Of a stretch of 28,361 nt of DNA, positions 8,656 to 17,028 are shown in pieces. Origin of the DNA: an uncultured bacterium. GTDB taxonomy: Bacteria > Patescibacteriota > Gracilibacteria > Absconditabacterales > Absconditicoccaceae. Each line of letters begins with the position of its first letter. Within the stretch, counting starts at the first letter, position 1. The position numbers and the translations under genes were made by a program. The notes beneath the pieces are model-generated. The model had not been told where the DNA came from and made no database searches. It was given only the letters and a program-made list of their open reading frames with translations. Where the stretch lies: assembly GCA_937906635.1 (NCBI GenBank), contig CALCYP010000079.1:1-28361 (forward strand), written 5' to 3'.

Positions 8656-10844
8656 TTTGGAATCAAGTATCTCTTATTGTAATAAGTAATATTTTTCAAA
8701 AATCACTTAAACCATAGTACATCTTCACCAGATACAGATTTGTAAATATCCTCTTTTCATTTGATAAATTCTTTTCGATTTGATAATGCGATTTGAAAAA
8801 AGGCTTTGTTGTCATCTAAACTAATCCATAATTCTAGTATTTCTTTGAATTCAGATAATATCTTTTTTATCAAAGATTGAATTTTTTTATTGTACTTTTT
8901 TGTTATGTTCAAAACATCTACACAGTAAATTTCATAAATTACATCTGCATTGATATCTTTATTTTCATCGTTTTCTAAAAATGTGAGATACATCAGAAAT
9001 CCTGGTAGTGTTTCCATCATTGATGATATTATACCATATATATTAGTGTCTGAATACTCAGCCTTTAAATCAATGCCACTTAAGTACTTCAATAATCTAT
9101 CGTAAATCCAAAAGTCAAGAGAGTATAGGCATTCTTTTATATGATAAACATCATCTTCATTGAAATATTTTTTCGCGATTTTACCTAGATTCTTGCTTTC
9201 AATTATATCTTGATACTTATCTTTGTACAAAGCATTCAAAAACTCATTTTTATCTTTTTTCACTAATCCTGAAATTTCATGACCAAACATATTTTTGAAT
9301 ACATTGAGAATTTTTTTGTTATTTACATATAGTCTAACATCTTTTTGGTTAATTCGTTGGAAAAGAGTAGCTAAAAAATTTTCTTCAAACATTCTCACAA
9401 TATGCATATTTGAATAGATGTTTTTTGATGTATTTTTGTATGGCAAGAAAAATTTCTGTTTCCCAGCTCTCACATTTTCCGACACATTTTTGTAATAGAA
9501 TACATTCTTTCCATAATTATATAGTAATGAACCATAATAATGTATTGTGTTTGCTTTGTGGTCAGACCAATCTAAATATCATAATATCTCATCAATCATT
9601 CACTTTTTAAATAGTCTGAAACTCAAACTATCTCATCTGGCAATTCGTAGTCATCAAAGCAGAGTGATATAAAAATTTAAAATTTTTTCCATAATCTTTG
9701 ACTCTTTTTTGATTCTTTCAGGGACTTTGAAATCTTGTAATCATTCTGGATCCGATCCGATGTCAGACATCATATCATCAATTTCATCACTCAGAGATTT
9801 TCAAGTAACTTTTTCTTCATCTCTGAAATAATTCAATATATACTTTTGTACTCATTCAAAAAAGTTTTTTTTGTACAATCTGTGGTCAGTAATAATATTG
9901 TACAATTCTTCCAAATTTCACTTTCATTTACGGAAATTGCTTATTTTTTTTGCCAATAAATTTTTGTCATACACTTTTCAAATTATGTCATTTATTACAG
10001 ATGTAATATCAGCCTCAATAAATACATATTTCAATAAAATGTCTGCTGGCAATATATATTGTAAAATCTTTTTTTCAACTAATGAAAAGTTTGTTTTGTA
10101 TATGAAATTATTTCTTTGATCTACAAAATTTTCAATCAAAGGTTTCAAATGTGCTTCGTTCAATTCGTCATAAAATATCCATTTATAGAAATCTTCTTCA
10201 CCATTACTTGGTTCAAAATACACATCATTAAAAAGTTGATAATGATCAAACAACAAAAAGAAAACATCAACTTCACCCAGTAATTCTTTTTTTAATTTCC
10301 CAAATTTTTCAATATCAAATTTCTGTCCAGATTGATGAAATATTGTCTCATAAAAATTAAAAAATACATCAATAAACCAATTGAAATTTTTCTGTTTGTC
10401 ATTGTATGGGAAAACCTTGATCCTCGATAAAAATACAAAATTCAATAAATAGACAGTAAAAACAAAATTAATGAAATAAGCATCATCATAATCAGCAAAA
10501 ACATCATTTACAAACATACTAATCACGAGAGTCAAAGTATTACCTATATTACTAGGATTCATAAATCTATATCAATTCATGTTGGCAGCTCAGCAATATC
10601 CATAATACAAATCAATGTCTTTTTTGCTAATTCATTTACTTTCTCCAAATCATATCTTAAACTCAAAAGGATCAATAGTCACATCAAACAAATTCAATTT
10701 ATAGTTTTCAATGATTTTTCTGTTTATAATAGAAAAAAATTCTTTTGCAGAGATGAATGATACAAACATGCTGGCAGGATTTACATTATTTGTCATCATA
10801 TCATCAGGGAAAAGTGACAATAATACTCTTTTAAAAAGTTGCAT
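8652..10844 (-). CDS. Large 730-aa protein of unknown function
   Basis: One uninterrupted frame of 731 codons when UGA is Gly, verified through the stretch around 9486-9977 that would look broken under the standard code. The protein is rich in Phe, Tyr, Asn and Lys and looks soluble and helical. Recognisable stretches include FPDDMMTNNVNPASMFVSFI near the N-terminus, LTLVISMFVNDVFADYDDAY, WSDHKANTIHYYGSLLYNYG in the middle and ILELWISLDDNKAFFQIALS near the end. No catalytic motif, Cys cluster or clear membrane helix was seen. The ATG at 10844 is the only start, since TAG precedes it in frame seven codons upstream. It is divergent from the 109-aa gene at 11107. The TAG stop lies in a heptamer repeat. 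Probably lineage-specific. Confidence 0.8.
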
Positions 10845-10968
10845 AAATTTTTTCTCAAAAATCTAAACATACTTATACTATATAAACAAAAAAATTTTTC
10901 AAATAAAAAAATAAATAAAAATTTTAATAATTCCAAAAATTTTCAAAATTTTTCAAAAAAATTTTTCA

Positions 10969-11044
10969 AAAAAATGCACTTTTTTTCAAAAAAGTCTGAA
11001 ACGCCAGTTTTGACCGCGATAAAAAAGTGCCAAAAAATTTGACA
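10969..11044 (+). repeat. 76-bp regulatory repeat, copy 2
   Basis: Identical over 76 bases to 6736-6811, again ending in the -35 hexamer TTGACA (11039-11044). Here the flanking gene upstream is divergent, so the inverted arms cannot be the terminator of a preceding + gene. Confidence 0.8.
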
Positions 11045-11068
11045 AGTTTTTTTTTTTTTGTGTATAAT
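11039..11068 (+). promoter_or_regulatory. Consensus promoter of the 109-aa / 596-aa unit
   Basis: TTGACA (11039-11044) and TATAAT (11063-11068) with an 18-bp T-rich spacer. Same architecture as the promoter at 6806-6833. Confidence 0.85.
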
Positions 11069-11106
11069 TAAATTGTTAAATTTAAATTTTATCATTTAAT
11101 TTGGAG

Positions 11107-11436
11107 ATGATGCAAGATGAAAAATTATTAGAGGCATTCAAATCGTTAAGTATAGAAGATAAACAAAAAAAACTTTTGGCTATATTTGAATATGCAAAAG
11201 ACAAATTTGATTTTTCGGAGAATGCAATAAATTATTTATCTACAGACACATTACCAAATGAGTTAGTGATGATAAAATTATACGAATTTGTAATCCATGT
11301 GACGACAGCTGCACAAGAGAGAATACAGAATAGACAGCAAGAATTAAAAAACAATTTAAAAGAAAAAGAAAAAATGGAAGAAGAAAAGGATTCCCAAGAT
11401 GCAGATAAATTATTGGATTTAATAGATTTGCTTTAA
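11107..11436 (+). CDS. Small helical protein of unknown function (109 aa)
   Basis: Two adjacent ATGs (11107 and 11110) follow a GGAG at 11103-11106. The second has slightly better spacing, so the start is uncertain by one codon. The protein is helical: LEAFKSLSIEDKQKKLLAIF, then a central segment PNELVMIKLYEFVIHVTTAA, then a charged coiled coil (ELKNNLKEKEKMEEEKDS) and a Leu-rich end (KLLDLIDLL). It has no Gly, so UGA use cannot be judged. It lies 30 bp before the 596-aa gene and shares its promoter. Its hydrophobic-helix-then-coiled-coil ending resembles that of the 244-aa protein at 6875-7609, but homology is not established. Confidence 0.75.
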   Translation: MMQDEKLLEAFKSLSIEDKQKKLLAIFEYAKDKFDFSENAINYLSTDTLPNELVMIKLYEFVIHVTTAAQERIQNRQQELKNNLKEKEKMEEEKDSQDADKLLDLIDLL

Positions 11437-11466
11437 AAAAACTTTTTATATATTAATATTATTAAA

Positions 11467-13257
11467 ATGGCAGGAGAAAATTTAAAACAATTCGAAGCTT
11501 TGAAAGAGACTAGTAAAAATAGTTTGTCAGAGCAAGAAAAATCTAATCTAAACAAAGTATCTGAGAGAGATTATAGGCAAGCTTTGTCTAAAGTAGAAAA
11601 TCAAAAATTTACAATTAATTGAAAAGAGGTTCTTTTGAAAACAATTGTTGAAAATTTAACATTTAGTAAAGATGGAAAGACAGCATATTTAGATTGAAAA
11701 GCTATAGAGCCGATAAGTGAGTTATGAGCAGCATTACAAGTGTTGGTTATTGCAAATGATTTTTCAGTTTGAACAGCTAAAATTGATTGAACAGTTTGAA
11801 AAGACACAATTGCGTGACTTCAAAACTTGAGGAATAAATATTTAGCTGAAGGCTCAAAAGAAGATACACCAACAAAGCCAACAACACCAGAAGTAAATCC
11901 TGATGAATTTAAAGTACAAACTGTTGATCAATTAATTAATACAGCAATTTATAGAGGATATGTTGGTGAATATGAAAACGGGTACAATTTATTAAATAAA
12001 GATTGAACTCTAAAGGAGGTAAAAAAAATAAATGATAAGATTACAATTATTTATAAGTCTCCTATAAATGGAAAAGAACAGGCTATTTCAATTGATGCAA
12101 GTAAATGTAAAAAATGAAGATTGTATAGTGTTGATGATTTCTGAAAGGCAATTGAAAATGCTATAACACAAAACGAAAGAAATTTATGAAATGATAAATT
12201 AAAAAGAGAAGCTGAAGAAAAAGAAAATAATGAAAATGATAGCATTAAAGAATGAATAAAAAACTTTAATGAGAGCACAATTTCAAAAAAATTCATTAAA
12301 GATTATTTACAAGATATAAAATATGTAAATTATAGTCATCAATTGTTTACTATAAAAAATAGTAGAGATTGAAAAGAAAAACAAATTCATAGAAACGCTT
12401 TATTAACAAATGGTAAATTTGATGGAGTCAAATTTAGGCAAAGATTGGAAATGGTCTATGAGCAAGATGCAAAAAATTATAATGTAAAAAGTTGAATAAA
12501 TGATTTTAAAGAAACAAGTATAGGGAATAAGGTTGTACAATGATATTTCAAAGAGAAAAGATTAAATATTACATGCAGTAAAGTATGAATAGCTGAAATT
12601 ACAGTGAGAGATAACTTGGGTAAAAGTAAACCATTTTTGAGACAAGATATAGTATGAAATGATGGTTTATTTAATGCACAAAATTATGAAAATAAGTTAG
12701 TTGAGTTATATGAAGCCGCTGCAATTGAACACTATAAAACCACATTTGAAACAAGAGAAAACAGAATTAAAAGTACAATTATTACAGATCTTGATTCTGC
12801 AAAAACATATTCACAACAATGTGACGGTATCATAAAAGATATAAGTTTAATTAATTCGGAAAATTATACAGTGCTAAATGATATAAAGACTCGTGTTACA
12901 GAATTAAAACAAAATGCAGAAAATGATAAAAAAAGATTTGAACAAGAGCAAAAAAATAATAACGAATATGAAAATTTTAAAAAGCAAATGGATAAAGATT
13001 TAAGTATTATTAAATCAAAAGCGGGAAAAAAATTATCTGCAATAGATATGCAACAGGCTAAAGAAGATTGTTTAAATTTGTTAAGAAAATACATAAACAT
13101 TACACCAGTTTCGGGTAAATATGATACTTATAAGCAAGAATCATTGAAGAACGACGCAAACAAATTTATTAAGGTTAATAAAAAACAAGAGTATCTCGAT
13201 AAGGTTAAAGAAATGAAAGACTATATAGGATATTTTGGGGTTCACTTTGAATATTAG
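11467..13257 (+). CDS. 596-aa protein with a peptidoglycan-binding-like segment
   Basis: The frame runs from ATG 11467 to TAG 13255-13257. Residues about 81-131 resemble a peptidoglycan-binding domain of the PG_binding_1 type: ELGAALQVLVIANDFSVG, then IDGTVGKDTIAGLQNLRNKY, with the typical DGxxGxxT turn and both Gly of that turn from UGA. A Pro/Thr linker follows (about 138-147). A middle region of unknown fold leads into long charged helices (DIKTRVTELKQNAENDKKRF) and the end YIGYFGVHFEY. No signal peptide is present, which is odd for a wall-binding protein. It could be exported by another route, or the domain may be used inside the cell. Second gene behind the 76-bp element; a terminator follows directly. 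Confidence 0.75.
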
Positions 13258-13273
13258 ACTTTTATGTAAAAAT

Positions 13274-13306
13274 AAAAATCACTCCAATATTGGGGTGATT
13301 TTTTTT
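13274..13306. terminator. Bidirectional terminator
   Basis: AAAAATCACTCCAAT pairs with ATTGGGGTGATTTTT (one G-T pair), followed by a T-run. It serves the 596-aa gene and the convergent CPBP-like gene, whose stop (13305-13307) lies inside the T-run. Confidence 0.8.
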
Positions 13307-13877
13307 AGAACGTATATCTCATGATTAGTGAAATGTTGGTTAATAGATGCACAATCATCGAGCTTAATAGACCAGTAATATGACTTAAAGATATTGATAA
13401 TAATATACTTGTACTCTTATTTTTAAGCCTTTTAAATATATATGTCTGAGATATATTATAAGCAACAGCATATAATAGCCCCATGACTCCTTGCATCACA
13501 ATATGTACACTAATCATTTCCTTGGACTCAAGAACGGGATTATAATGCTTGTATCCAAATAGAGCAGAGATTGCCACCAAGATAGCAAAGCACACCAATA
13601 GGACGATGTTTTTATGTTTTTTCGCCTCATATTTCCACATATGTATAACACATGATATGAAGAATAAAGGGACGAACCTCCATACTAATTCTTCTTTTAT
13701 TACTGATGGAACTGTGCTTTTTATATGGTACATCTGGTACGATTTAGAAAATATTTTTACGCCTCCAAGATATACTTGATTACAAAGTGAACCATAGCCA
13801 TATGACAAAAATGTCATAACACAAATAAATAGTATTGGAGCTAAAATAGCCCAAATTTTTTTATTTTTTGTTTTCAT
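13305..13877 (-). CDS. CPBP family (CAAX/Abi) intramembrane metalloprotease-like protein
   Basis: A 190-aa polytopic membrane protein with the three family motifs: EExxxR at 62-67 (KEELVWRF), FxxxH at 107-111 (LFGYKH) and HxxxN at 177-181 (HLLTN). These form the glutamate and histidine site of CPBP glutamic/metallo-type intramembrane proteases. Bacterial members process peptides or protect against bacteriocins. About five membrane helices are visible, starting with WAILAPILFICVMTFL. All 8 glycines use GGN and none UGA, unlike most neighbours, which hints at recent acquisition from a standard-code organism. It is monocistronic, with its own promoter and a shared terminator. The substrate is unknown. 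Confidence 0.85.
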   Translation of the reverse strand: MKTKNKKIWAILAPILFICVMTFLSYGYGSLCNQVYLGGVKIFSKSYQMYHIKSTVPSVIKEELVWRFVPLFFISCVIHMWKYEAKKHKNIVLLVCFAILVAISALFGYKHYNPVLESKEMISVHIVMQGVMGLLYAVAYNISQTYIFKRLKNKSTSILLSISLSHITGLLSSMIVHLLTNISLIMRYTF

Positions 13878-13911
13878 TTTTTTAGATTTTTTTTTGTTAA
13901 CACTGATTATA

Positions 13912-13939
13912 ATTTTATATATTTTTTATAAAAAGTCAA
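13912..13939 (-). promoter_or_regulatory. Probable promoter of the CPBP-like gene
   Basis: On the minus strand TTGACT (13939-13934) and TAAAAT (13917-13912) are 16 bp apart, about 35 bp upstream of the ATG at 13877. Confidence 0.5.
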
Positions 13940-14225
13940 GTAATGTTGGTGTAGATTTTACTTCAAAAGTACACAGTTAGAAAATATTCCTTGCTTTTTT
14001 ATAAAATTAATAATAAATTTTAACACTTTCATACAAAACTGTTAAAAATTGTTTTCATTCTCATTAAAACGAAAAAATGCCATAGATTTATTAATTTAAA
14101 TTAAATATTGGGATTTCTATAATCTGTAAATTAGACTAATTTTGTGGAATATAATCCATAAAATAGCTTGATTTTGTGGAATAGAAATTTTATACAAATT
14201 ATATTGTTACACTATTATACATATT

Positions 14226-14381
14226 TGTAAATATGAAAGATGTGATGCTTGTGATGCTTTTACAAAGAATTGAATTGTAGGCTTAACATATAATCAAGAA
14301 AAAGAGATAGAAATTAAATGAAAAAAAATTATAGTAAAACTTGTACGAAAACGACTTTTAGAAAATACTCAAAATCCATAA
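14226..14381 (+). pseudogene. Possible gene fragment with a Cys-x2-Cys motif
   Basis: The 526 bp from 13878 to 14403 holds no convincing intact gene. One frame (starts divisible by 3) reads CKYERCDACDAFTKNG, then EKEIEIKGKKIIVKLVRKRL, ending TQNP and TAA at 14379-14381, with UGA at two plausible Gly positions. There is no ATG in this frame; it opens at 14130 after a TAA. The CxxC pair and basic tail could be part of a small zinc-ribbon or transposase-like protein, but I cannot name the family. It may be a fragment cut off by the arrival of a neighbour. Confidence 0.3.
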
Positions 14382-14403
14382 TTCTTAATTATTAATTGAC
14401 CAC

Positions 14404-15792
14404 ATGTTTTCAATCTACATTCATATTCCTTTTTGCAAAACTAAATGCAATTACTGCAATTTTCAAGTCTGTCCGTTGGATAAAATGAAATCTGAAATAA
14501 TCCAACCAGAACTTGAAAAATATACAAATCAAATAATTTCTGATATTAAAAAATATTCTGAAATATTGGATGATAAAGAAGTAAAATCCATTTATTTCGG
14601 TGGATGAACTCCACAGTTGATTTGATTAGAAAATATTGAGAAAATTACAGACACAATCATTGAATGCTTTGATACTGAGAACTTGTGAGAGTTTAGTATT
14701 GAGATGAACCCTTACCCAAAAGAGGAAGTTTACCATATCGTCCAATCTCTGACACAAAAATATAGAGAATTTTCGAGAGTCAGGTTTAGTTTCGGTATTC
14801 AATCTTTTGAAAACAAAATGTTATCGGCGAGTGGAAGAGATATCACATTTCCATGAATTGTTGACTTTCTCCGTGATTTGCAACCATTGAAAAAAGATAA
14901 CAATGTCTTTAATTTAGATTTTATAGCATTTGGATATTTCAACAAGAGTAAAACTTGAAATTATCAATTGCGAAATCCAACTGCAATGAATTTCTTTCAA
15001 ACTTTAGCCACAAGTAAATTCATCGATTCCTATTCACTATATACTTTAGAACTTTTCCCTGGAAGTTTTCGGTATTATAAAGAGAAGAAAAAAAACCATT
15101 CTGAGTGAAAAAAAATCCTCAGTCCTTCGGACAGCTCCTTTAAAAAGGAGCAAAACATTTCCCTCTTTTTAAAGAGAGCATGTCCGGCTTTAGCAGGAGT
15201 GGCCGAAGGCCAGGAGATTTTAGATTCTTCAATTCTTTCAGGATGACAAGAATATTGAGATCAAGATGATATTTATGAAGAATTTGCAATATTAAAAGAT
15301 ATTTTGCTTGATGCTGGATACAAAAGATACGAAATTTCTAATTTTTCATTGCTTGGAAAGAGTAGTATCCACAATAGGACTTATCGAGAAATGTGAGATT
15401 ACTTGTGACTTGGTACTTCTGCTTCATCTTTTTTCAAAAATCCGAATTCAAAATTATGCTCACTACTAAACATTCCAAATAATATCCCGGCAGTTCGTCG
15501 AACAAATGCTTTAGAATTTCCAAAATTCTATTCCTGAAAATCAGAAAGTGAAATTATTCCTATGACTGAAAAAGATTTATTGATAGAGGAGTTTTTCCTT
15601 GGTCTCAGGACGGACAATTGAATCAAAAATATCCAAAAATATAAATCAGTTTTAGTCCCAGATTACGCTGAAAAAATAAAATCATATTCAGACCAGTGAT
15701 TTATCGAAATTTTAGAAGATTGAATTAGATTTACAGACCAATGAATGGATATATACAATGATATTGTTACAGAACTTTTGGATGAAATATAG
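14404..15792 (+). CDS. hemW: HemW-like radical SAM protein with in-frame palindromic-element insertion
   Basis: HemW is a radical SAM protein related to oxygen-independent coproporphyrinogen oxidase and is thought to act as a heme chaperone. The 462-aa product has the N-terminus IYIHIPFCKTKCNYC, with the cluster cysteines 11, 15 and 18. Then come SIYFGGGTP (third Gly from UGA), RFSFGIQSFE, GYKRYEISNFS and a C-terminal DUF-like tail (FFLGLRTDNGI). Family members are near 380 residues. The excess includes an insertion of about 45 residues (about 236-281) encoded by a hairpin-rich repeat that keeps the frame. The insertion follows the LFPGSFRYYKEK segment, in a variable surface region. It seems to be a single-gene unit. 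The usual ambiguity between HemW and HemN is settled for HemW by the short N-terminus before CxxxCxxC. Confidence 0.9.
15110..15245 (+). repeat. Palindromic repeat element inserted in hemW
   Basis: Four hairpins in a row: GTCC-TTC-GGAC, GCTCCTTT-AA-AAAGGAGC, CTCTTT-TT-AAAGAG and GGCC-GAA-GGCC. This is the layout of a widespread bacterial intergenic repeat with paired CTCC and CCCTC arms. The end includes a CAGGATGACA segment often seen in such elements. No TAA or TAG arises in the hemW frame. The right boundary is approximate. Confidence 0.65.
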
Positions 15793-15888
15793 GACAATTA
15801 AGAATCCGAAATCAATAGTGAATAGTTTTTAAATTACTGAATAATAATTATTGATTTTTAGTTTTTTTAATTATTATTTTTCATACAA

Positions 15889-15916
15889 AAAAGCCACCCG
15901 AAACGAGCAGCTTTTT
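15889..15916 (-). terminator. Terminator of the coiled-coil gene
   Basis: On the minus strand AAAAGCTGCTCG pairs with CGGGTGGCTTTT around a TTT loop, with several G-T pairs, and a T-run follows. It lies 24 bp after the stop at 15940. Confidence 0.65.
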
Positions 15917-15939
15917 GAAATAAGTTTGGAGATACTCAA

Positions 15940-16833
15940 TTACGATTGTCTCACGGGTTTCCAACCGTCACTGGTAGATTCTCTGGTAAACAGCCGGACA
16001 TACATGTTCGATCTCTTGTAAGAAATAGCAGATCCTAGGAGATGCTGTGCTTCTACAAGTTCGCCGAACTTCTCAGCATCCAGTTCAAGTCCCAAGAAAC
16101 GTGACAAAGTCGGTCCAGGCTTGACATTGAATTTCACAACCAAAAGATCACGAAGAATTTCGGTCAACATTTGAGTTGTCTCATCTTGTAGCTGTACATC
16201 TTGTTGAGGATTGATCCTCTCAAAGAATGCTTCAATTCGTTGCTTGGCTTGTTCCACTTTTTCAGTGTCCATTTCGTTACTGGTATTGCTCATGATGACC
16301 ACTTTCCGTAAACCATCAGAGCTGACAAGCATTTTTTGTGTAGCCTTGGCGGACAAATTTGGATATATGTTTTGTTCCAAAAATCTGTCCATAGCTTGTA
16401 GAGATTCAACCACATGATCATTCATGAGAAAGACTTTTTCAATGGCAGAATCAGTTTTCTCCAGTTGAAGTTTTTCAGTGGTCAAAATTTCAGACAACTC
16501 TGTTTCGGCGACCAGAATCTCTTTTTCCTTTTTCGCAATGGCCTCGCGAGCTAAATCGCGTTGTTTCGTCAATTCATCAGATTTTGCCATCCAACCATTT
16601 TTGGTTTCCCAAAGTTTTTGCACAGTCTTGTTGACTACACCATTGCTGACTGGATCGACAGTTAGACCTTTTTGTACTCTCTTTTGGAGTTCATTTTCTG
16701 CTCTCAAAAAAGCATTGTAGCCGAGAGTCCACCGTCTACGAGCATCAGCCTCTTGTGTTTTCAGTGGCTTTAACTCTTTTTTTAATCTAGCGATAATCCT
16801 TTCACTAGCTTGTACTTGGGTACTTTTTTCCAT
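15940..16833 (-). CDS. GC-rich coiled-coil protein of unknown function, likely transferred
   Basis: A 297-aa protein. Residues 1-140 are highly charged and helical (ERIIARLKKELKPLKTQ; REAIAKKEKEILVAETEL) with coiled-coil character. A shorter globular part follows (NIYPNLSAKATQKMLVSSDG) and ends in VKPGPTLSRFLGLELDAEKF and YVRLFTRESTSDGWKPV. No signal peptide or membrane helix is seen, and the family is not recognised. All of about 11 glycines use GGN; none uses UGA. One 60-base sample from the gene has 47% GC, against about 28% in a sample from hemW. Arg and Gln codons are also more varied. This points to recent arrival from a standard-code, GC-richer source. It has its own promoter and terminator. 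Confidence 0.8.
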   Translation of the reverse strand: MEKSTQVQASERIIARLKKELKPLKTQEADARRRWTLGYNAFLRAENELQKRVQKGLTVDPVSNGVVNKTVQKLWETKNGWMAKSDELTKQRDLAREAIAKKEKEILVAETELSEILTTEKLQLEKTDSAIEKVFLMNDHVVESLQAMDRFLEQNIYPNLSAKATQKMLVSSDGLRKVVIMSNTSNEMDTEKVEQAKQRIEAFFERINPQQDVQLQDETTQMLTEILRDLLVVKFNVKPGPTLSRFLGLELDAEKFGELVEAQHLLGSAISYKRSNMYVRLFTRESTSDGWKPVRQS

Positions 16834-16867
16834 ATTATTATAAATTTGTGTTTATGTTAATATAGCT

Positions 16868-16896
16868 ATTATTACACAATATGTTTTTAAAGTCAA
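16868..16896 (-). promoter_or_regulatory. Promoter of the coiled-coil gene
   Basis: On the minus strand TTGACT (16896-16891) and AATAAT (16873-16868) have a 17-bp spacer, about 35 bp before the ATG at 16833. Confidence 0.55.
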
Positions 16897-16956
16897 GATT
16901 TTTGTTGTAAAAATTATTATAATTTATTTTTCGGATTATTTTGTGAAAAAATATCC

Positions 16957-16993
16957 CAAAAAATTTGCATTTTTTTATTTTTTTAATTATAAT
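16957..16993 (+). promoter_or_regulatory. Promoter related to the 76-bp-repeat promoters
   Basis: CCAAAAAATTTGCAT precedes a T-rich spacer and TATAAT (16988-16993). It copies the CCAAAAAATTTG / poly-T / TATAATTA layout of 6798-6835 and 11030-11070, but lacks the upstream inverted arms. It drives the gene at 17029. Confidence 0.65.
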
Positions 16994-17028
16994 TAGGTAT
17001 TAAATTTTATATTATTTATGAAATAGAC

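Noticed and set aside
14233..14280. ATG-started short ORF (MKDVMLVMLLQ...)
   Set aside because: It ends after 15 codons, and the alternative frame with a CxxC motif is more protein-like.
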